A DNA stretch of 64,000 nt from Evansella vedderi (GCF_030813435.1 NZ_JAUSUG010000007.1:1-64000); one strand, 5' to 3'. Positions 26,890 to 36,446 are shown, counted from the stretch's first letter. Notes: generated from the letters alone by a model not told the origin. Numbers and translations are program-made.

Positions 26890-27741
26890 TTATTCCCGAG
26901 ATTCCTCCAAAAACGAGATAATCTCTTCCCAATAGCGTGAATTTACTTGGATGTTATTATGACCATACCCTTCGAATAAAGAATAGCTTGCAGGACCTTG
27001 CCATTTCTCTATTAAACGTTTGGAATGGTCTGGAGGGATGACACGATCTTCTGTAGCTATTAAAGTTAAGAGTGGGATATCTATTTCAGGTGCTCGAGAA
27101 ATATTATCAAAATGGTGGTTTAATAACCAGGCCACAGGTAAAAAAGGATAACGGCCTTGGGCCACTTTAGTAAGGCTGTCATAGGGAGAAACGAGGAGTG
27201 CTTGGTCAACATCCCGTTCATGAGCTAAATAAACTGCCACACCTGTTCCCATACTTCTTCCCAAGACCGCAATTTTATGTTCATCTACATCATCTCGAGC
27301 AGAAATGTAATCATAAATTTCCAGAGCATCATGGAACATGGCAGTCTCACTCGGAGCCCCATCGCTAAGACCATATCCCCTGTAGTTCATGAGTAATACA
27401 GAACGTGGAAACTCACTATTATTGATTTGGGAAATAATGTGGGAAACTTCTTCCGCATTGCCCCCAAAATAAATCAGCAGGGGCGAAGGTTCCCTATCAC
27501 TATTTTTGACTAACCAACCGTGGACGTAAATTTCATCATTTACACGTAACGTAATCTCTTCCACGTTATCATAGTTTGTACGAATATAATTAAGCCTATC
27601 TTCAGAAATTGATTGAGGCATGAAGGTAATTTGATCCTGCATCAGATAAAAAAATAGAGTAATAGACATGTAGAGAATAAAACCAATGAATGGAATGGTA
27701 ACAGTTATTTTGATCCATTTTGATTTCTTTTCTAACTGCAT
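26890..27741 (-). CDS. membrane-anchored alpha/beta hydrolase (BEM46/YqkD-like)
   Basis: A 283-residue protein with one N-terminal transmembrane helix (about 10-33) and an outward or inward facing alpha/beta-hydrolase domain. The nucleophile is in VLGRSMGTGVAVYLA, the acid in IATEDRVIPPDHSKRL and the histidine in EGYGHNN. The oxyanion region YFGGNAEEV and the MNYRGYGLSDGAPSE segment are typical of the ABHD13/BEM46 branch. Substrate unknown. Confidence 0.82.
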   Translation of the reverse strand: MQLEKKSKWIKITVTIPFIGFILYMSITLFFYLMQDQITFMPQSISEDRLNYIRTNYDNVEEITLRVNDEIYVHGWLVKNSDREPSPLLIYFGGNAEEVSHIISQINNSEFPRSVLLMNYRGYGLSDGAPSETAMFHDALEIYDYISARDDVDEHKIAVLGRSMGTGVAVYLAHERDVDQALLVSPYDSLTKVAQGRYPFLPVAWLLNHHFDNISRAPEIDIPLLTLIATEDRVIPPDHSKRLIEKWQGPASYSLFEGYGHNNIQVNSRYWEEIISFLEESRE

Positions 27742-27763
27742 AATATGTTACCCCCCAGAAAAA

Positions 27764-28012
27764 TTATTTTTCCACTATTGATAATTCTTTTCCTAAGAAT
27801 CCAGCTCGTCCAATATTATTTTCTAAATGGACGACATAAATAGTTTTATTATTAGTAATCCATGAGAAATAGGTGGAGTAAAAAGGGTGGTCTTCGTTGA
27901 AATATTTCTGTAAATCTACTGGAGTCTGACAAATCCCCTCCACTAACCCTTTCTCCACATAACTGCTATAATGCGTTTTATTTACGAAAACTTGGTCTCC
28001 TAAGTTAATCAA
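27764..28012 (-). CDS. 82-residue protein of unknown function
   Basis: MINLGDQVFVNKTHYSSYVE begins a small soluble, beta-rich-looking protein that ends VHLENNIGRAGFLGKELSIV. The chosen start is TTG because GGAGTG lies 8 nt before it; ATGs 28 and 36 codons further out have no ribosome binding site and would add an unlikely hydrophobic stretch. I do not recognise the family. It could share a transcript with the hydrolase gene 22 nt downstream. Confidence 0.55.
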   Translation of the reverse strand: MINLGDQVFVNKTHYSSYVEKGLVEGICQTPVDLQKYFNEDHPFYSTYFSWITNNKTIYVVHLENNIGRAGFLGKELSIVEK

Positions 28013-28160
28013 TATAATCACTCCAATTAAATAGTAAGACAATAAAAATATAACATATATTTGAAAGAGGAGTATGTAGTATTTAGAAAATGGCATACTC
28101 AAAGGGCAGAAACAATTCACCGAATTCTGCCTTCAGAGTAACGGAGGTTTTATGATAATA

Positions 28161-28697
28161 CTATTTGGTATAACGGTTTGCATATGCACTGGCAACAAAA
28201 GCTTCCGGCTTAATTTTGGGCTCTAAACCCATTGATTCAATCCTTGACATCATTTCTCTAACTAAAAACCTCGTTTTATTCCGACGCTGGGAGCCGATAT
28301 CAATATGTCCTTCAATAGTGAAGGCCGCCCCTTTATAAATATGTGGTAAGACAATATTAATTAATTGATCTTTCCTTTCTTCCGTAAACATGGAAACAAC
28401 TTCTTCCGTTAATGAAGTTTCATAAGATATTTTTTCATGGAGGTTCTTCATTTGCCTTGGGATAGTGACCTTCCTAATACATGCCCAAGCACCTTTCCCT
28501 TCACGTTGAATAACAATGCCTGTAACGAACCGGGTATAAGTGGAATGTACTTGGCTATCTGTCCCCACCATTAATCGGAAATTTCCTTTCGGATCCTTTT
28601 TCATAAATTGAGCGATTCGATCAAATACTTGTTGAAATGATAAGTTCTTTTCCGATAAATTTTCAAAGGAGTAGTTCATTACCTGAAAGTTTCTCAT
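28161..28697 (-). CDS. ykuK: YkuK family (RNase H-like fold, DUF458) protein
   Basis: A 178-residue protein. The family signature includes FRLMVGTDSQVHSTYTRFVT early on and FTIEGHIDIGSQRRNKTRF in the second half, with acidic residues placed as in RNase H-like folds. B. subtilis YkuK is the reference; its activity is unproven. Neither of the two possible starts (M1 or M7) has a strong ribosome binding site. It is divergent from nothing close, with about 280 nt of empty sequence upstream. Confidence 0.8.
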   Translation of the reverse strand: MRNFQVMNYSFENLSEKNLSFQQVFDRIAQFMKKDPKGNFRLMVGTDSQVHSTYTRFVTGIVIQREGKGAWACIRKVTIPRQMKNLHEKISYETSLTEEVVSMFTEERKDQLINIVLPHIYKGAAFTIEGHIDIGSQRRNKTRFLVREMMSRIESMGLEPKIKPEAFVASAYANRYTK

Positions 28698-28974
28698 AGG
28701 TTACACCACATCTTTCCTCTCTTTAGAAAATGATGATTAGTATAAAAATGGTCAAGGGTAGTTATATAATGTGAAACCCTATTGGAAAAAATACTAAAAA
28801 CCTATCTATCATAATTTTACGTAAAGTTTTTAACCATTTGGACTTTTAATATACTGTCCCTTACTACATGTCTATTCCCGTTTTTGAAAATTGTGTATCA
28901 GGAAGACTTATATTATTTTACTCATGGTGAAGTTAAATCATTACTTTCATGTGAGTTTTCAAAGCTTTGGTTAT
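28698..28974. other. spacer with no supported feature
   Basis: About 280 nt of AT-rich sequence. I see no frame with a ribosome binding site and no clear hairpin before the terminator at 28975. Confidence 0.4.
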
Positions 28975-29030
28975 AAAAAATGTAAGTGATGCTGACTCTA
29001 GCTTATATCAGCATTCACTTACATTTTTTT
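28975..29030 (-). terminator. bidirectional terminator
   Basis: AAAAAATGTAAGTGA-TGCTGA pairs with TCAGCATTCACTTACATTTTTT. It overlaps the final codons of the decayed transporter on the minus strand and was presumably its terminator. Confidence 0.8.
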
Positions 29031-29626
29031 GTTATGAAGGGTTTTTTATCAAATAGAAAGCGGTCACGAGCTGCACCAAGTCAAAAGAAAATTAATGCAA
29101 AGGTAACGAGGATAAACAGAAGTAAAGGTTGTGCCCAGCTATTAAAGATATCAAAAAATAATCCAACAGAAATTGGGCCAATGGCTTCTAAGAAGTAACC
29201 GAAGGATTGGGCCATTCCAGACAGGTTTGCTCCATCCTTTGAGTCTGTCGTCCGTAATTGCTGTTGTATATAAGGCAGTAATTAATCCAATTTTTAGTGG
29301 GTATCTTGTTTAACAATTCCAGGCAATAACACATTACCTATCGTAATACCAATCCCGATAATAGCTGTTCCAATAAATAAGGTAGGAATGTAACCCATCG
29401 ATCGCATTAAAATTCCAATGGTTAAAATGATTAATGCAATGAATACTGCCGTTTCGTTGCCGATAGCACGCCCGATTTTAGGAGCGATAGTAGAAAGGAG
29501 GGCAAAGGCAAGTAACGGCAGTGTCGTAAGTAATCCGACAGCAGTATTGGAAATACCTGTGTCTAAGCGGATGGAACTAATTAAGGGACCTTTCAATGTA
29601 TGAACGATTAATCCATAATAGTTCAC
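29015..29626 (-). pseudogene. decayed MFS transporter of the CynX/NimT type
   Basis: The first 107 codons encode GPLISSIRLDTGISNTAVGL and following transmembrane helices up to GNVLLPGIVKQ, as in CynX/NimT transporters. Two TAA codons follow; the sense KIGLITALYTTA continues in another frame. The original frame then resumes with DGANLSGMAQSFGYFLEAIG and LGAARDRFLF, interrupted by a TGA. Roughly 200 central residues are missing and the N-terminus lacks the first membrane helix. Family members are about 400 residues. This is clearly non-functional. Confidence 0.85.
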
Positions 29627-29720
29627 TTACATTAAGTCATATGGTAATAATAAAACAAGAAGGTGTTTACGATTTTTAGGTAGAAAGTTACATGTAATTG
29701 ATAACAGGTGGTGATGTAGT

Positions 29721-30446
29721 ATGAATATTTCTCCATTGGGAGATAAAGCGCTTCGGATTGAATTAGGGAAGGAAGTATCTCCTGAAATTAATCATAAGAT
29801 ACGAAGCTTTATATTAGTATTAAAAAGAGAATTGATTCACGGGGTAAAGGAGTTGGTTCCTGCATATTGCACGGTAACCTTATTTTATGACCCAATGTTA
29901 ATTACATATCATGAACTGACAGCTAAATTGTATAAATTGAAGGAACATTTAGGGAGTATCGAACTTCCCCCAGCTAAAATCATTCATATTCCCACATGTT
30001 ATGGAGGGGAATTCGGCCGTGATCTTCATTATGTAGCAGACTTTCATGGCATAAGTGTAGAGGAAGTCATCTCCCTTCATTCTAAAACAAGCTATTTAAT
30101 ATATATGATCGGATTTTCCCCAGGTTTCCCTTACTTGGGAGGGATGTCGAGACAGCTTGCTACACCAAGATTAGACATTCCTAGAGAAAGAGTGGCAGCT
30201 GGGTCTGTTGGTATAGCGGGGGAACAAACAGGAATCTATTCTGTAGAAACTCCTGGTGGGTGGAGAATTATTGGAAAAACCCCATTACGACTATTTGACC
30301 CGGATAATATCCCTCCCATATTACTTGAGGCTGGTAATTATATTAAATTTGATCCCATATCACCAGAAGAATATTCCGCTATTGAACATCAGGTAAAAGA
30401 AAAAAATATAAGCCTATTTATGAGTTCATTACATAAAGGGGAGTGA
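29721..30446 (+). CDS. pxpB: 5-oxoprolinase subunit B (KipI family)
   Basis: A 241-residue cytosolic subunit. The conserved KipI/allophanate hydrolase subunit 1 segments are MNISPLGDKALRIELGKEVS at the start and SPGFPYLGGMSRQLATPRLD around residue 135, followed by VAAGSVGIAGEQTGIY. In the PxpABC complex it works with PxpC to activate 5-oxoproline with ATP. First gene of a three-gene operon; pxpA follows after 7 nt. AGGTGGTGAT precedes the ATG. Confidence 0.9.
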   Translation: MNISPLGDKALRIELGKEVSPEINHKIRSFILVLKRELIHGVKELVPAYCTVTLFYDPMLITYHELTAKLYKLKEHLGSIELPPAKIIHIPTCYGGEFGRDLHYVADFHGISVEEVISLHSKTSYLIYMIGFSPGFPYLGGMSRQLATPRLDIPRERVAAGSVGIAGEQTGIYSVETPGGWRIIGKTPLRLFDPDNIPPILLEAGNYIKFDPISPEEYSAIEHQVKEKNISLFMSSLHKGE

Positions 30447-30453
30447 AGAGACT

Positions 30454-31215
30454 GTGTACAAAGTAGATTTAAATAGTGATTTAGGAGAAAGTTTCGGTGT
30501 ATATATGATCGGACAGGATGAGGAAATTTTAAAGGTAGTAACCTCAGCAAATATTGCTTGTGGATTCCATGCAGGGGACCCAGATGTGATGTGGAAAACA
30601 GTGAAAATGGCAGTTGAAAACAATGTTGGTATCGGTGCTCACCCGGGTTTTCCAGACCTCCAAGGATTTGGAAGAAGGGATATGAGGGTATCACCTAAAG
30701 AGGTTTATAACATGATGGTTTACCAAATAGGGGCGCTAAATGCATTTACAGAACTTCATGGTGGGAGGTTGAATCATGTGAAACCCCATGGGGCATTGTA
30801 CAATATGGCTTCCGCATGTAAAGAATTAGCGGAGGCGGTTGCTGAAAGTATTTATCATTTGAATCCAAGGCTCATATTGTTTGGTTTAGCTGGAAGTGAG
30901 CTGGTGAAGGCAGGCAGGAAGTTGGGACTTTATGTGGCAGAGGAAGTATTTGCAGACCGAACGTACCAGCGGGATGGAACATTAACACCACGCTCTTTCC
31001 CTAATTCCATGGTTAAGGATCCTGACGAAGCGGTGGAAAGGGTAATTAAAATGATAAAGGAACAGGAAGTTGAGACTATAGATGGAACCGTCATCCCTAT
31101 ACAGGCTGATACCATATGTGTCCATGGGGATGAACCAAGTGCCTTGCGTTTTGTGAGGCATTTAAGGGCTAGTCTTCATGAAAACGGGATATATGTAGAA
31201 AAAGTCGGAGGGTAG
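30454..31215 (+). CDS. pxpA: 5-oxoprolinase subunit A (LamB/YcsF family)
   Basis: A 253-residue protein with the family start VDLNSDLGESFGVYMIGQDE, ANIACGFHAGDP and the VKPHGALYN motif, ending near ICVHGDEPSAL. PxpA completes hydrolysis of activated 5-oxoproline to glutamate, which removes this by-product of glutamine cyclisation. GTG start with AAAGGGGAG upstream. The next gene starts 7 nt after the stop. Confidence 0.92.
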   Translation: MYKVDLNSDLGESFGVYMIGQDEEILKVVTSANIACGFHAGDPDVMWKTVKMAVENNVGIGAHPGFPDLQGFGRRDMRVSPKEVYNMMVYQIGALNAFTELHGGRLNHVKPHGALYNMASACKELAEAVAESIYHLNPRLILFGLAGSELVKAGRKLGLYVAEEVFADRTYQRDGTLTPRSFPNSMVKDPDEAVERVIKMIKEQEVETIDGTVIPIQADTICVHGDEPSALRFVRHLRASLHENGIYVEKVGG

Positions 31216-31222
31216 CAGGGAG

Positions 31223-32182
31223 ATGGAATTTTTGAAAGTAGTGAAACCGGGACTTTTTACAACTGTGCAAGATTTAGGAAGGGAAGGCTACCAGGAATAT
31301 GGGATTGTAGCAGCAGGGGCAATGGATTCTTTTTCTCTGCAAGTGGGAAATATTTTGGTTGGTAATAAGGAGGGAGAAGCGGGTTTAGAAATAACCCTCC
31401 TTGGACCGGAATTACATATAGTAAACGATGGAGTTATCGCCATATGCGGTGCCAATCTGTCCCCAAGTATTAATGGGGAGCCAGTACCCATATGGAAGGC
31501 AATAAAGGTGAAGAAAGGACAGTTTTTAACATTTGGGGAGCGTAAGACAGGTGCTAGAGCCTATTTAACTATTGCAGGTGGGATTGACGTGGAACCTGTT
31601 TTTGGAAGCAAGTCTACTTATGTTAAGGGGGGAATGGGTGGTTATCAAGGTCGTCCCCTTCAGAAAGGAGATTTGTTAAAAAAGGGAAAAGATTCGTTCG
31701 AGGATAAGGGGAAATATATTGGTAGAGCATTGTCTACTAAATATACACCTAGATATGGAGGAACGAAAACCTTAAGGGTTATTCCAGGTCCAGATATAGG
31801 ATCCTTTACGGAAGAAGCTCTTATGTCGTTCTTTTCCTCCACCTATGATATCTCGAGAGAGGCAGACCGGATGGGGTATCGACTGAACGGAAAAAAATTA
31901 ACTCATAAACGGAATGCAGACATTATTTCCGATGCCATTTCCTTTGGGGCTATTCAAGTTCCCGCCAATGGTCAGCCGATTATTTTGATGGCTGACAGGC
32001 AAACGACGGGAGGGTATGCCAGAATTGGAGCCGTCATTTCTGTAGACCTTCCCCTTTTAGGGCAACTTATTCCAGGGCAGAGTGTCACCTTTCAGAAAAT
32101 TAGTATAGAAAAGGCTCAGGAATTATATAGAAAAAAGCAGAAATGGTTCCGATATTTCAAGCTGGAAACAAGAAATGTGTGA
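31223..32182 (+). CDS. pxpC: 5-oxoprolinase subunit C (KipA, biotin-dependent carboxyltransferase family)
   Basis: A 319-residue subunit with KPGLFTTVQDLGREGYQEYG, AGAMDSFSLQVGN and the late segments SREADRMGYRLNGKKL and ILMADRQTTGGYARIGAV, all diagnostic of KipA/allophanate hydrolase subunit 2. It pairs with PxpB. The gene order B-A-C is the common Bacillus form. A quinone-reductase-like gene follows 32 nt later and may be in the operon. Confidence 0.9.
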   Translation: MEFLKVVKPGLFTTVQDLGREGYQEYGIVAAGAMDSFSLQVGNILVGNKEGEAGLEITLLGPELHIVNDGVIAICGANLSPSINGEPVPIWKAIKVKKGQFLTFGERKTGARAYLTIAGGIDVEPVFGSKSTYVKGGMGGYQGRPLQKGDLLKKGKDSFEDKGKYIGRALSTKYTPRYGGTKTLRVIPGPDIGSFTEEALMSFFSSTYDISREADRMGYRLNGKKLTHKRNADIISDAISFGAIQVPANGQPIILMADRQTTGGYARIGAVISVDLPLLGQLIPGQSVTFQKISIEKAQELYRKKQKWFRYFKLETRNV

Positions 32183-32214
32183 ATGAAAACAATAGAAAAG
32201 AGGTGTAGTCTTCT

Positions 32215-33222
32215 GTGAAAGCAGTAGTCATTAGGGAAACGGGTGGAACAGAAAAGCTGTTATTAGAGGAAGTTCCTATACCGAAAGTTGGCTGCGGAGA
32301 GGTATTAATTCGATTACATTATGCTGCCATGAATCGAAGGGATATTTTTGTTAGAATGGGCCTATATCCTGGAGTGAAATTTCCATCTATACCAGGAGCC
32401 GACGGTGCTGGTGAAGTTGTTTCTGTAGGTGAGGGAGTTAAAGGGTTAGGAAAGGGTTCTAACGTGTTAATAAACCCAGCCCTTAATTGGGGCGATAATC
32501 CTCGGTTTACTGGTAAAGAGTTTTCCATTTTAGGTGTACCTACTGATGGAACCCATGCTCAGTATGTAAAGGTACCTGCAGAAAATGTCGTTAAAAAGCC
32601 AGCATTTTTAAGCTGGGAAGAAGGGGCAGCTCTCCCTTTAGCAGGCTTAACCGCCTACCGTGCATTGTTTACGAGGGGAGCACTGAGGGAAGGAGAGACT
32701 GTAGTTATCCCAGGAATAGGCGGCGGTGTAGCCACCTTCCTTTTGCAAATGGCTGTGGCTGTTGGGGCAAAGGTCTATGTCACCTCTAGTGATGAGAAAA
32801 AAATCGAACAAGCTGTGAAATTGGGAGCAAAAGGTGGAGTGAATTATCGCACCCCTGATTGGGGAAAGGAACTAAAGGAGATGACTGGTGGTGTAGATAT
32901 TAGTATTGATACTATTGGAGGAGATACCTTCAATCAACTCATACATCTTGCAAGGCCAGGGAGCAGAATTGTCACATTTGGTGCAACAACAGGCCCAGTT
33001 CCAAATTTAATTATGCCGATCGTTTTCTTGAAGCAGCTAGATATCTTAGGAACAACGATGGGAACCCCTGAAGAATTTCAAGGGTTGATAGATTTCTATG
33101 AGAAACATAGCATTCATCCCATTGTGGATACTATATTTCCCTTAGAGCAAATACAAGTAGCACATCATTATATGGAACAGGGAAATCAGTTTGGGAAAAT
33201 TGTATTAAAGATTCCTCAATAA
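32215..33222 (+). CDS. medium-chain dehydrogenase, quinone-oxidoreductase-like
   Basis: A 335-residue MDR enzyme. An N-terminal GroES-like half (RLHYAAMNRRDIFVRMGLYP, then GADGAGEVVSVGEG) leads to a Rossmann half with VVIPGIGGGVATFLLQMAVAVGA. The cysteine loop for structural zinc is missing, and the position used by catalytic zinc reads N-R-R-D, so it is probably zinc-free despite resembling zinc-binding dehydrogenases. GTG start. It follows the pxp operon closely, but a role in oxoproline metabolism is only contextual. Confidence 0.82.
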   Translation: MKAVVIRETGGTEKLLLEEVPIPKVGCGEVLIRLHYAAMNRRDIFVRMGLYPGVKFPSIPGADGAGEVVSVGEGVKGLGKGSNVLINPALNWGDNPRFTGKEFSILGVPTDGTHAQYVKVPAENVVKKPAFLSWEEGAALPLAGLTAYRALFTRGALREGETVVIPGIGGGVATFLLQMAVAVGAKVYVTSSDEKKIEQAVKLGAKGGVNYRTPDWGKELKEMTGGVDISIDTIGGDTFNQLIHLARPGSRIVTFGATTGPVPNLIMPIVFLKQLDILGTTMGTPEEFQGLIDFYEKHSIHPIVDTIFPLEQIQVAHHYMEQGNQFGKIVLKIPQ

Positions 33223-33356
33223 GAATGTAATGAAGTTACCAATATTAGTAAGTTTAAGTTGTTCTAAGTTTCTTTCCCCTCCATATAAATAAATGTAAAA
33301 ACACTACATGGTACAACAACTATAGTCACCATTACAAAAGGGGTGCTTTCCACATT

Positions 33357-33794
33357 ATGAAAACAATTGAGTACAGTGTCGTGATTCAAAAACCAATTTC
33401 AGATGTATTTGCCTTTATAGAAGATTTAGAAAAGAGACCCACTTGGGAAACGGGAGTAGTGGAGGCGAAGGTAATTTCAGGAGAATATGAAAAACCAGGC
33501 TCAGTTATTCAAATTACTAGTAAGGTTTTAGGGAAAAAAATAAAAACCGTAGCGGAAGTATTAGAATATAAGAAGAACGAGGCCGTTGTCTGTCGAGCAG
33601 ATAAACCATTTCCTCACGAAGTAGCTAATCTATACGAAGAAGTAGAGGGAGGAACGAAGTTTACAAGAAGGGCAAAGGCTGATCCTAGCAACTTAAATAA
33701 TTTCGTTAAGGTGGGATCTTCCCTAATATTAAAGAAAATTGAGAAATCATTTACAGAAACGGCTGATAATGCCAAAACCGTTTTGGAAAAATAA
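33357..33794 (+). CDS. SRPBCC (START-like) family protein
   Basis: A 145-residue single-domain protein. MKTIEYSVVIQKPISDVFAF and EDLEKRPTWETGVVEAKVIS are the classic first strand and helix of polyketide cyclase/SRPBCC proteins, a fold that binds hydrophobic ligands. No partner domain or neighbour hints at the ligand. Confidence 0.8.
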   Translation: MKTIEYSVVIQKPISDVFAFIEDLEKRPTWETGVVEAKVISGEYEKPGSVIQITSKVLGKKIKTVAEVLEYKKNEAVVCRADKPFPHEVANLYEEVEGGTKFTRRAKADPSNLNNFVKVGSSLILKKIEKSFTETADNAKTVLEK

Positions 33795-33801
33795 ATCTAT
33801 T

Positions 33802-33833
33802 ATCCTGCTGACTAAGATCAGTGGGATTTTTTC
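33802..33833 (+). terminator. rho-independent terminator
   Basis: ATCCTGCTGA pairs imperfectly with TCAGTGGGAT and is followed by TTTTTTC, 8 nt after the SRPBCC gene. Confidence 0.65.
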
Positions 33834-33943
33834 ATGGACAAATAGTTGAATTAAGATTAGAAAAAAATCTCTTTGTAACTCATGTAGATATACCCGTATA
33901 ATGAAACTGTTACATATTTCGTTTTCCTAAGGGGATGGGCAAA

Positions 33944-34696
33944 ATGATGTTTGATTTATCTTGGACTACTATATTGATAGTTTTTTTATGTGCCATTTTA
34001 ATAGGTGTCTCTAAAACGGGATTACCAACATTAGGTATACTGGTAGTGGCCACAATGGCAACAATTTTTCCAGCAAGGGAATCTATAGGAATTGTGCTAC
34101 CTATGTTGATTACTGCTGATATTATTGCCGTAAGTTACTATCGTAGAAGCATCAATTGGAAGACGTTATTCTCTATGATTCCATGGGTATTAGGGGGAAT
34201 TTTAGCTGGCTATGTCCTTTTATATACGATTGTAGAGAGTAGACCAATCGAAATTATTTTGGGGGTTATTGTTTTAACTTTAATTACTGTACAGTTTATC
34301 AGGGAACGTTGGGGCGCTAAATGGCTTGACAATATGCCAAAATCAAAGGCATTTATCGTTGTTATGGGAACTCTTGCTGGATTTACAACCATGATCGGGA
34401 ATGCTGCAGGTCCTATTATGGCCGTTTTTCTAATTGCTTTAGCCCTTCCCAAGAAGGAATTTATCGGGACAGGTGCCTGGTTCTTCTTATCTGTAAATTT
34501 AATTAAAGTTCCAATGTACCTGCAACTAGGTTTAATTACTGGAGAAACATTGACCTTTAATGCCTGGCTTATTGTTCCAATCTTAGTTGGTACCTTTTTA
34601 GGTATTAAGTTTTTACCGTTGATTCCTCAAAAACACTTCAATATAATCATTTTAATTCTAGCGGCCATAGGTGGTATTCGACTATTGATTGCATAA
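33944..34696 (+). CDS. TauE/SafE-family membrane transporter
   Basis: A 250-residue polytopic protein with about eight transmembrane helices. The two-repeat signature is visible in GVSKTGLPTLGILVVATMAT and, in the second half, GFTTMIGNAAGPIMAVFLI. Family members export sulfite, sulfoacetate or related organic anions. The first ATG lies directly against AAGGGG, too close to be used, so the third-downstream ATG (MMFDLSW) is chosen. Confidence 0.85.
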   Translation: MMFDLSWTTILIVFLCAILIGVSKTGLPTLGILVVATMATIFPARESIGIVLPMLITADIIAVSYYRRSINWKTLFSMIPWVLGGILAGYVLLYTIVESRPIEIILGVIVLTLITVQFIRERWGAKWLDNMPKSKAFIVVMGTLAGFTTMIGNAAGPIMAVFLIALALPKKEFIGTGAWFFLSVNLIKVPMYLQLGLITGETLTFNAWLIVPILVGTFLGIKFLPLIPQKHFNIIILILAAIGGIRLLIA

Positions 34697-34702
34697 AAGA
34701 TT

Positions 34703-34758
34703 AATGTCCTTGATTTCTTTTGGAATCAGGGACGTTCCGTTGTTTACGGAACTTATTT
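34703..34758 (+). terminator. double-hairpin terminator
   Basis: TGTCCTTGATTTC pairs with GGAATCAGGGACG, then GTTCCGT/ACGGAAC forms a second hairpin followed by TTATTTTTTG. Confidence 0.75.
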
Positions 34759-34808
34759 TTTGTAATATTAAACTAGGTTTAAGTTAGAAGAGGAAAAGGT
34801 GTTTACAT

Positions 34809-35939
34809 ATGAGATCATTTATTGTAGTTGGTGCAGGAATATTAGGGGCTTCTACAGCGTACCATTTGGCCAAGTTCGGAGGCAAAGTTACAGTAGTGGA
34901 CCGAAAAGATAAAGGACAAGCAACAGATGCAGCTGCTGGAATTGTGAATCCGTGGTTAACACAGCGCCGAAATAAGGCCTGGTACCGACTGGCAAAGGGA
35001 GGCGCACGCTATTACCCCAAATTAATAAAGGCTTTGGAAGAAGATGGAGAGACTAATACTGGTTATGCTAGGGTGGGGGCAATAAGTTTACAAACGGATG
35101 AGCTAAAACTAAATAAAATGGAAGAACGGGCTAAATTGCGAAAAGAAGATGCACCTGAAATGGGGGAAATTAGGCGGTTATCCTCAGAAGAAACAAAGGC
35201 AATGTTCCCTCCTTTGGCGGATGGTTTTGGGGCTGTTCATGTAAGTGGTGGAGCCCGTGTTTATGGAAGAGATCTTAGGAACGCCCTTTTAAGGGGAGGA
35301 GAAAAACATAGGGCAAAAGTTATAGAGGGTAATGCAGAGCTTCTACATAATGGTAAACGTGTTATAGGTGTAAAAGTGGGGGGACAAGAAATATTAAGTG
35401 ATAAAGTCATTGTTACTGCAGGTGCTTGGGTGAAAGAACTATTAGCACCTTTAGGGATAAATTTCTTGGTAACTGGACAAAAAGCACAAATTATTCATCT
35501 TGAACTAAGTAGTGTTGAGACGGAAAAGTGGCCTGTAGTAATGCCTCCCAATAATCAATATATACTTGCCTTTGGTGGAGGGCGTATTATAGCAGGGGCA
35601 ACTCACGAAGATGATGTTGCATTTGATACTCGTGTAACGGCAGGTGGTATACATGAAATTTTAGATAAAGCCTTAAGGGTTGCCCCAGGACTTGGGGAGA
35701 GTTCTATTCTGGAAGCAAGGGTAGGCTTTCGACCATTTACACCGGAATTCCTTCCTGTAATCGGCCCTGTACCTCAGTGGGAAGGATTGTTAGTCGCAAA
35801 TGGATTAGGTGCTTCAGGGTTAACGGTAGGACCTTACTTAGGTTCTGAGTTAGGAAAGCTTGCACTAGGATTGGAAATGGAGCTTGATATTACTGACTAT
35901 GATGTTGCTGGTGCCATAGATATTCATGGAATTTCCTGA
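34809..35939 (+). CDS. FAD-dependent amino-acid oxidase (DAO/DadA family)
   Basis: A 376-residue flavoenzyme. The N-terminal FAD loop is IVVGAGILGASTAYHLAKFG followed by VDRKDKGQATDAAAGIVNPW, and the C-terminal closure is RVGFRPFTPEFLPVIGPVP with VANGLGASGLTVGPYLG. The layout is that of glycine/D-amino-acid/sarcosine oxidases and DadA dehydrogenases; substrate not predictable. It stands alone behind a strong terminator. Confidence 0.87.
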   Translation: MRSFIVVGAGILGASTAYHLAKFGGKVTVVDRKDKGQATDAAAGIVNPWLTQRRNKAWYRLAKGGARYYPKLIKALEEDGETNTGYARVGAISLQTDELKLNKMEERAKLRKEDAPEMGEIRRLSSEETKAMFPPLADGFGAVHVSGGARVYGRDLRNALLRGGEKHRAKVIEGNAELLHNGKRVIGVKVGGQEILSDKVIVTAGAWVKELLAPLGINFLVTGQKAQIIHLELSSVETEKWPVVMPPNNQYILAFGGGRIIAGATHEDDVAFDTRVTAGGIHEILDKALRVAPGLGESSILEARVGFRPFTPEFLPVIGPVPQWEGLLVANGLGASGLTVGPYLGSELGKLALGLEMELDITDYDVAGAIDIHGIS

Positions 35940-36020
35940 AAACTTATCAAAAATATGTATGTTATCTAAAGTATATAGCATTCTAATACTAAGACATTTT
36001 TCAAAAGAGAGGTATTTTGA

Positions 36021-36218
36021 ATGCTTAAGTACAATGTAGTGAAAAGTGGTATTGTAATTTTGGCCATATCCAGCTTTCTATTCTTTACTGATTATGGAAT
36101 TGTCATGGCGGCAGGAGAAGAGACAAATAGTGTGGGAGTAACTATGACACTAATACTCCTGTTGGTTGTGGCGGTATTAGCTTTCTCCATGTATAGAAAG
36201 AAAAGAAATAACAATTAA
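36021..36218 (+). CDS. 65-residue exported or membrane protein of unknown function
   Basis: A signal-like hydrophobic segment (about 8-30, ending IVMAA) is followed by GEETNSVGV, a transmembrane helix (about 40-58) and the basic tail RKKRNNN. AGAGAGGT precedes the ATG. The tail resembles a stop-transfer anchor, but there is no LPXTG motif. I do not recognise a family. Confidence 0.55.
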   Translation: MLKYNVVKSGIVILAISSFLFFTDYGIVMAAGEETNSVGVTMTLILLLVVAVLAFSMYRKKRNNN

Positions 36219-36223
36219 TTTAG

Positions 36224-36251
36224 GGGGATCTGTATATTACTTACAGATCCC
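36224..36251 (+). terminator. candidate terminator hairpin
   Basis: GGGGATCTGTA pairs with TACAGATCCC across a 7-nt loop, directly after the small membrane protein; the T tract is weak. Confidence 0.55.
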
Positions 36252-36380
36252 ATTTCAAACTTCCATGATTATTCCCAAAATGGGATTGCCAAAATATTAG
36301 TAGAGTGATAGATTCTAGGTAATTAGATTTTTTAAAATACCGTATATTTTCGAAATATAAAAAATAATAGTGCGAATAAA

Positions 36381-36410
36381 TTGATTATTCTATGCATTTT
36401 TTGGTATGAT
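36381..36410 (+). promoter_or_regulatory. candidate sigma-A promoter of ppc
   Basis: TTGATT and TATGAT are separated by 18 nt, about 125 nt before the ppc start. The distance leaves a leader of more than 100 nt containing a terminator-like hairpin. Confidence 0.55.
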
Positions 36411-36446
36411 TATTAGCATACTCGCAAGTGCTAACATGTATGGAAG

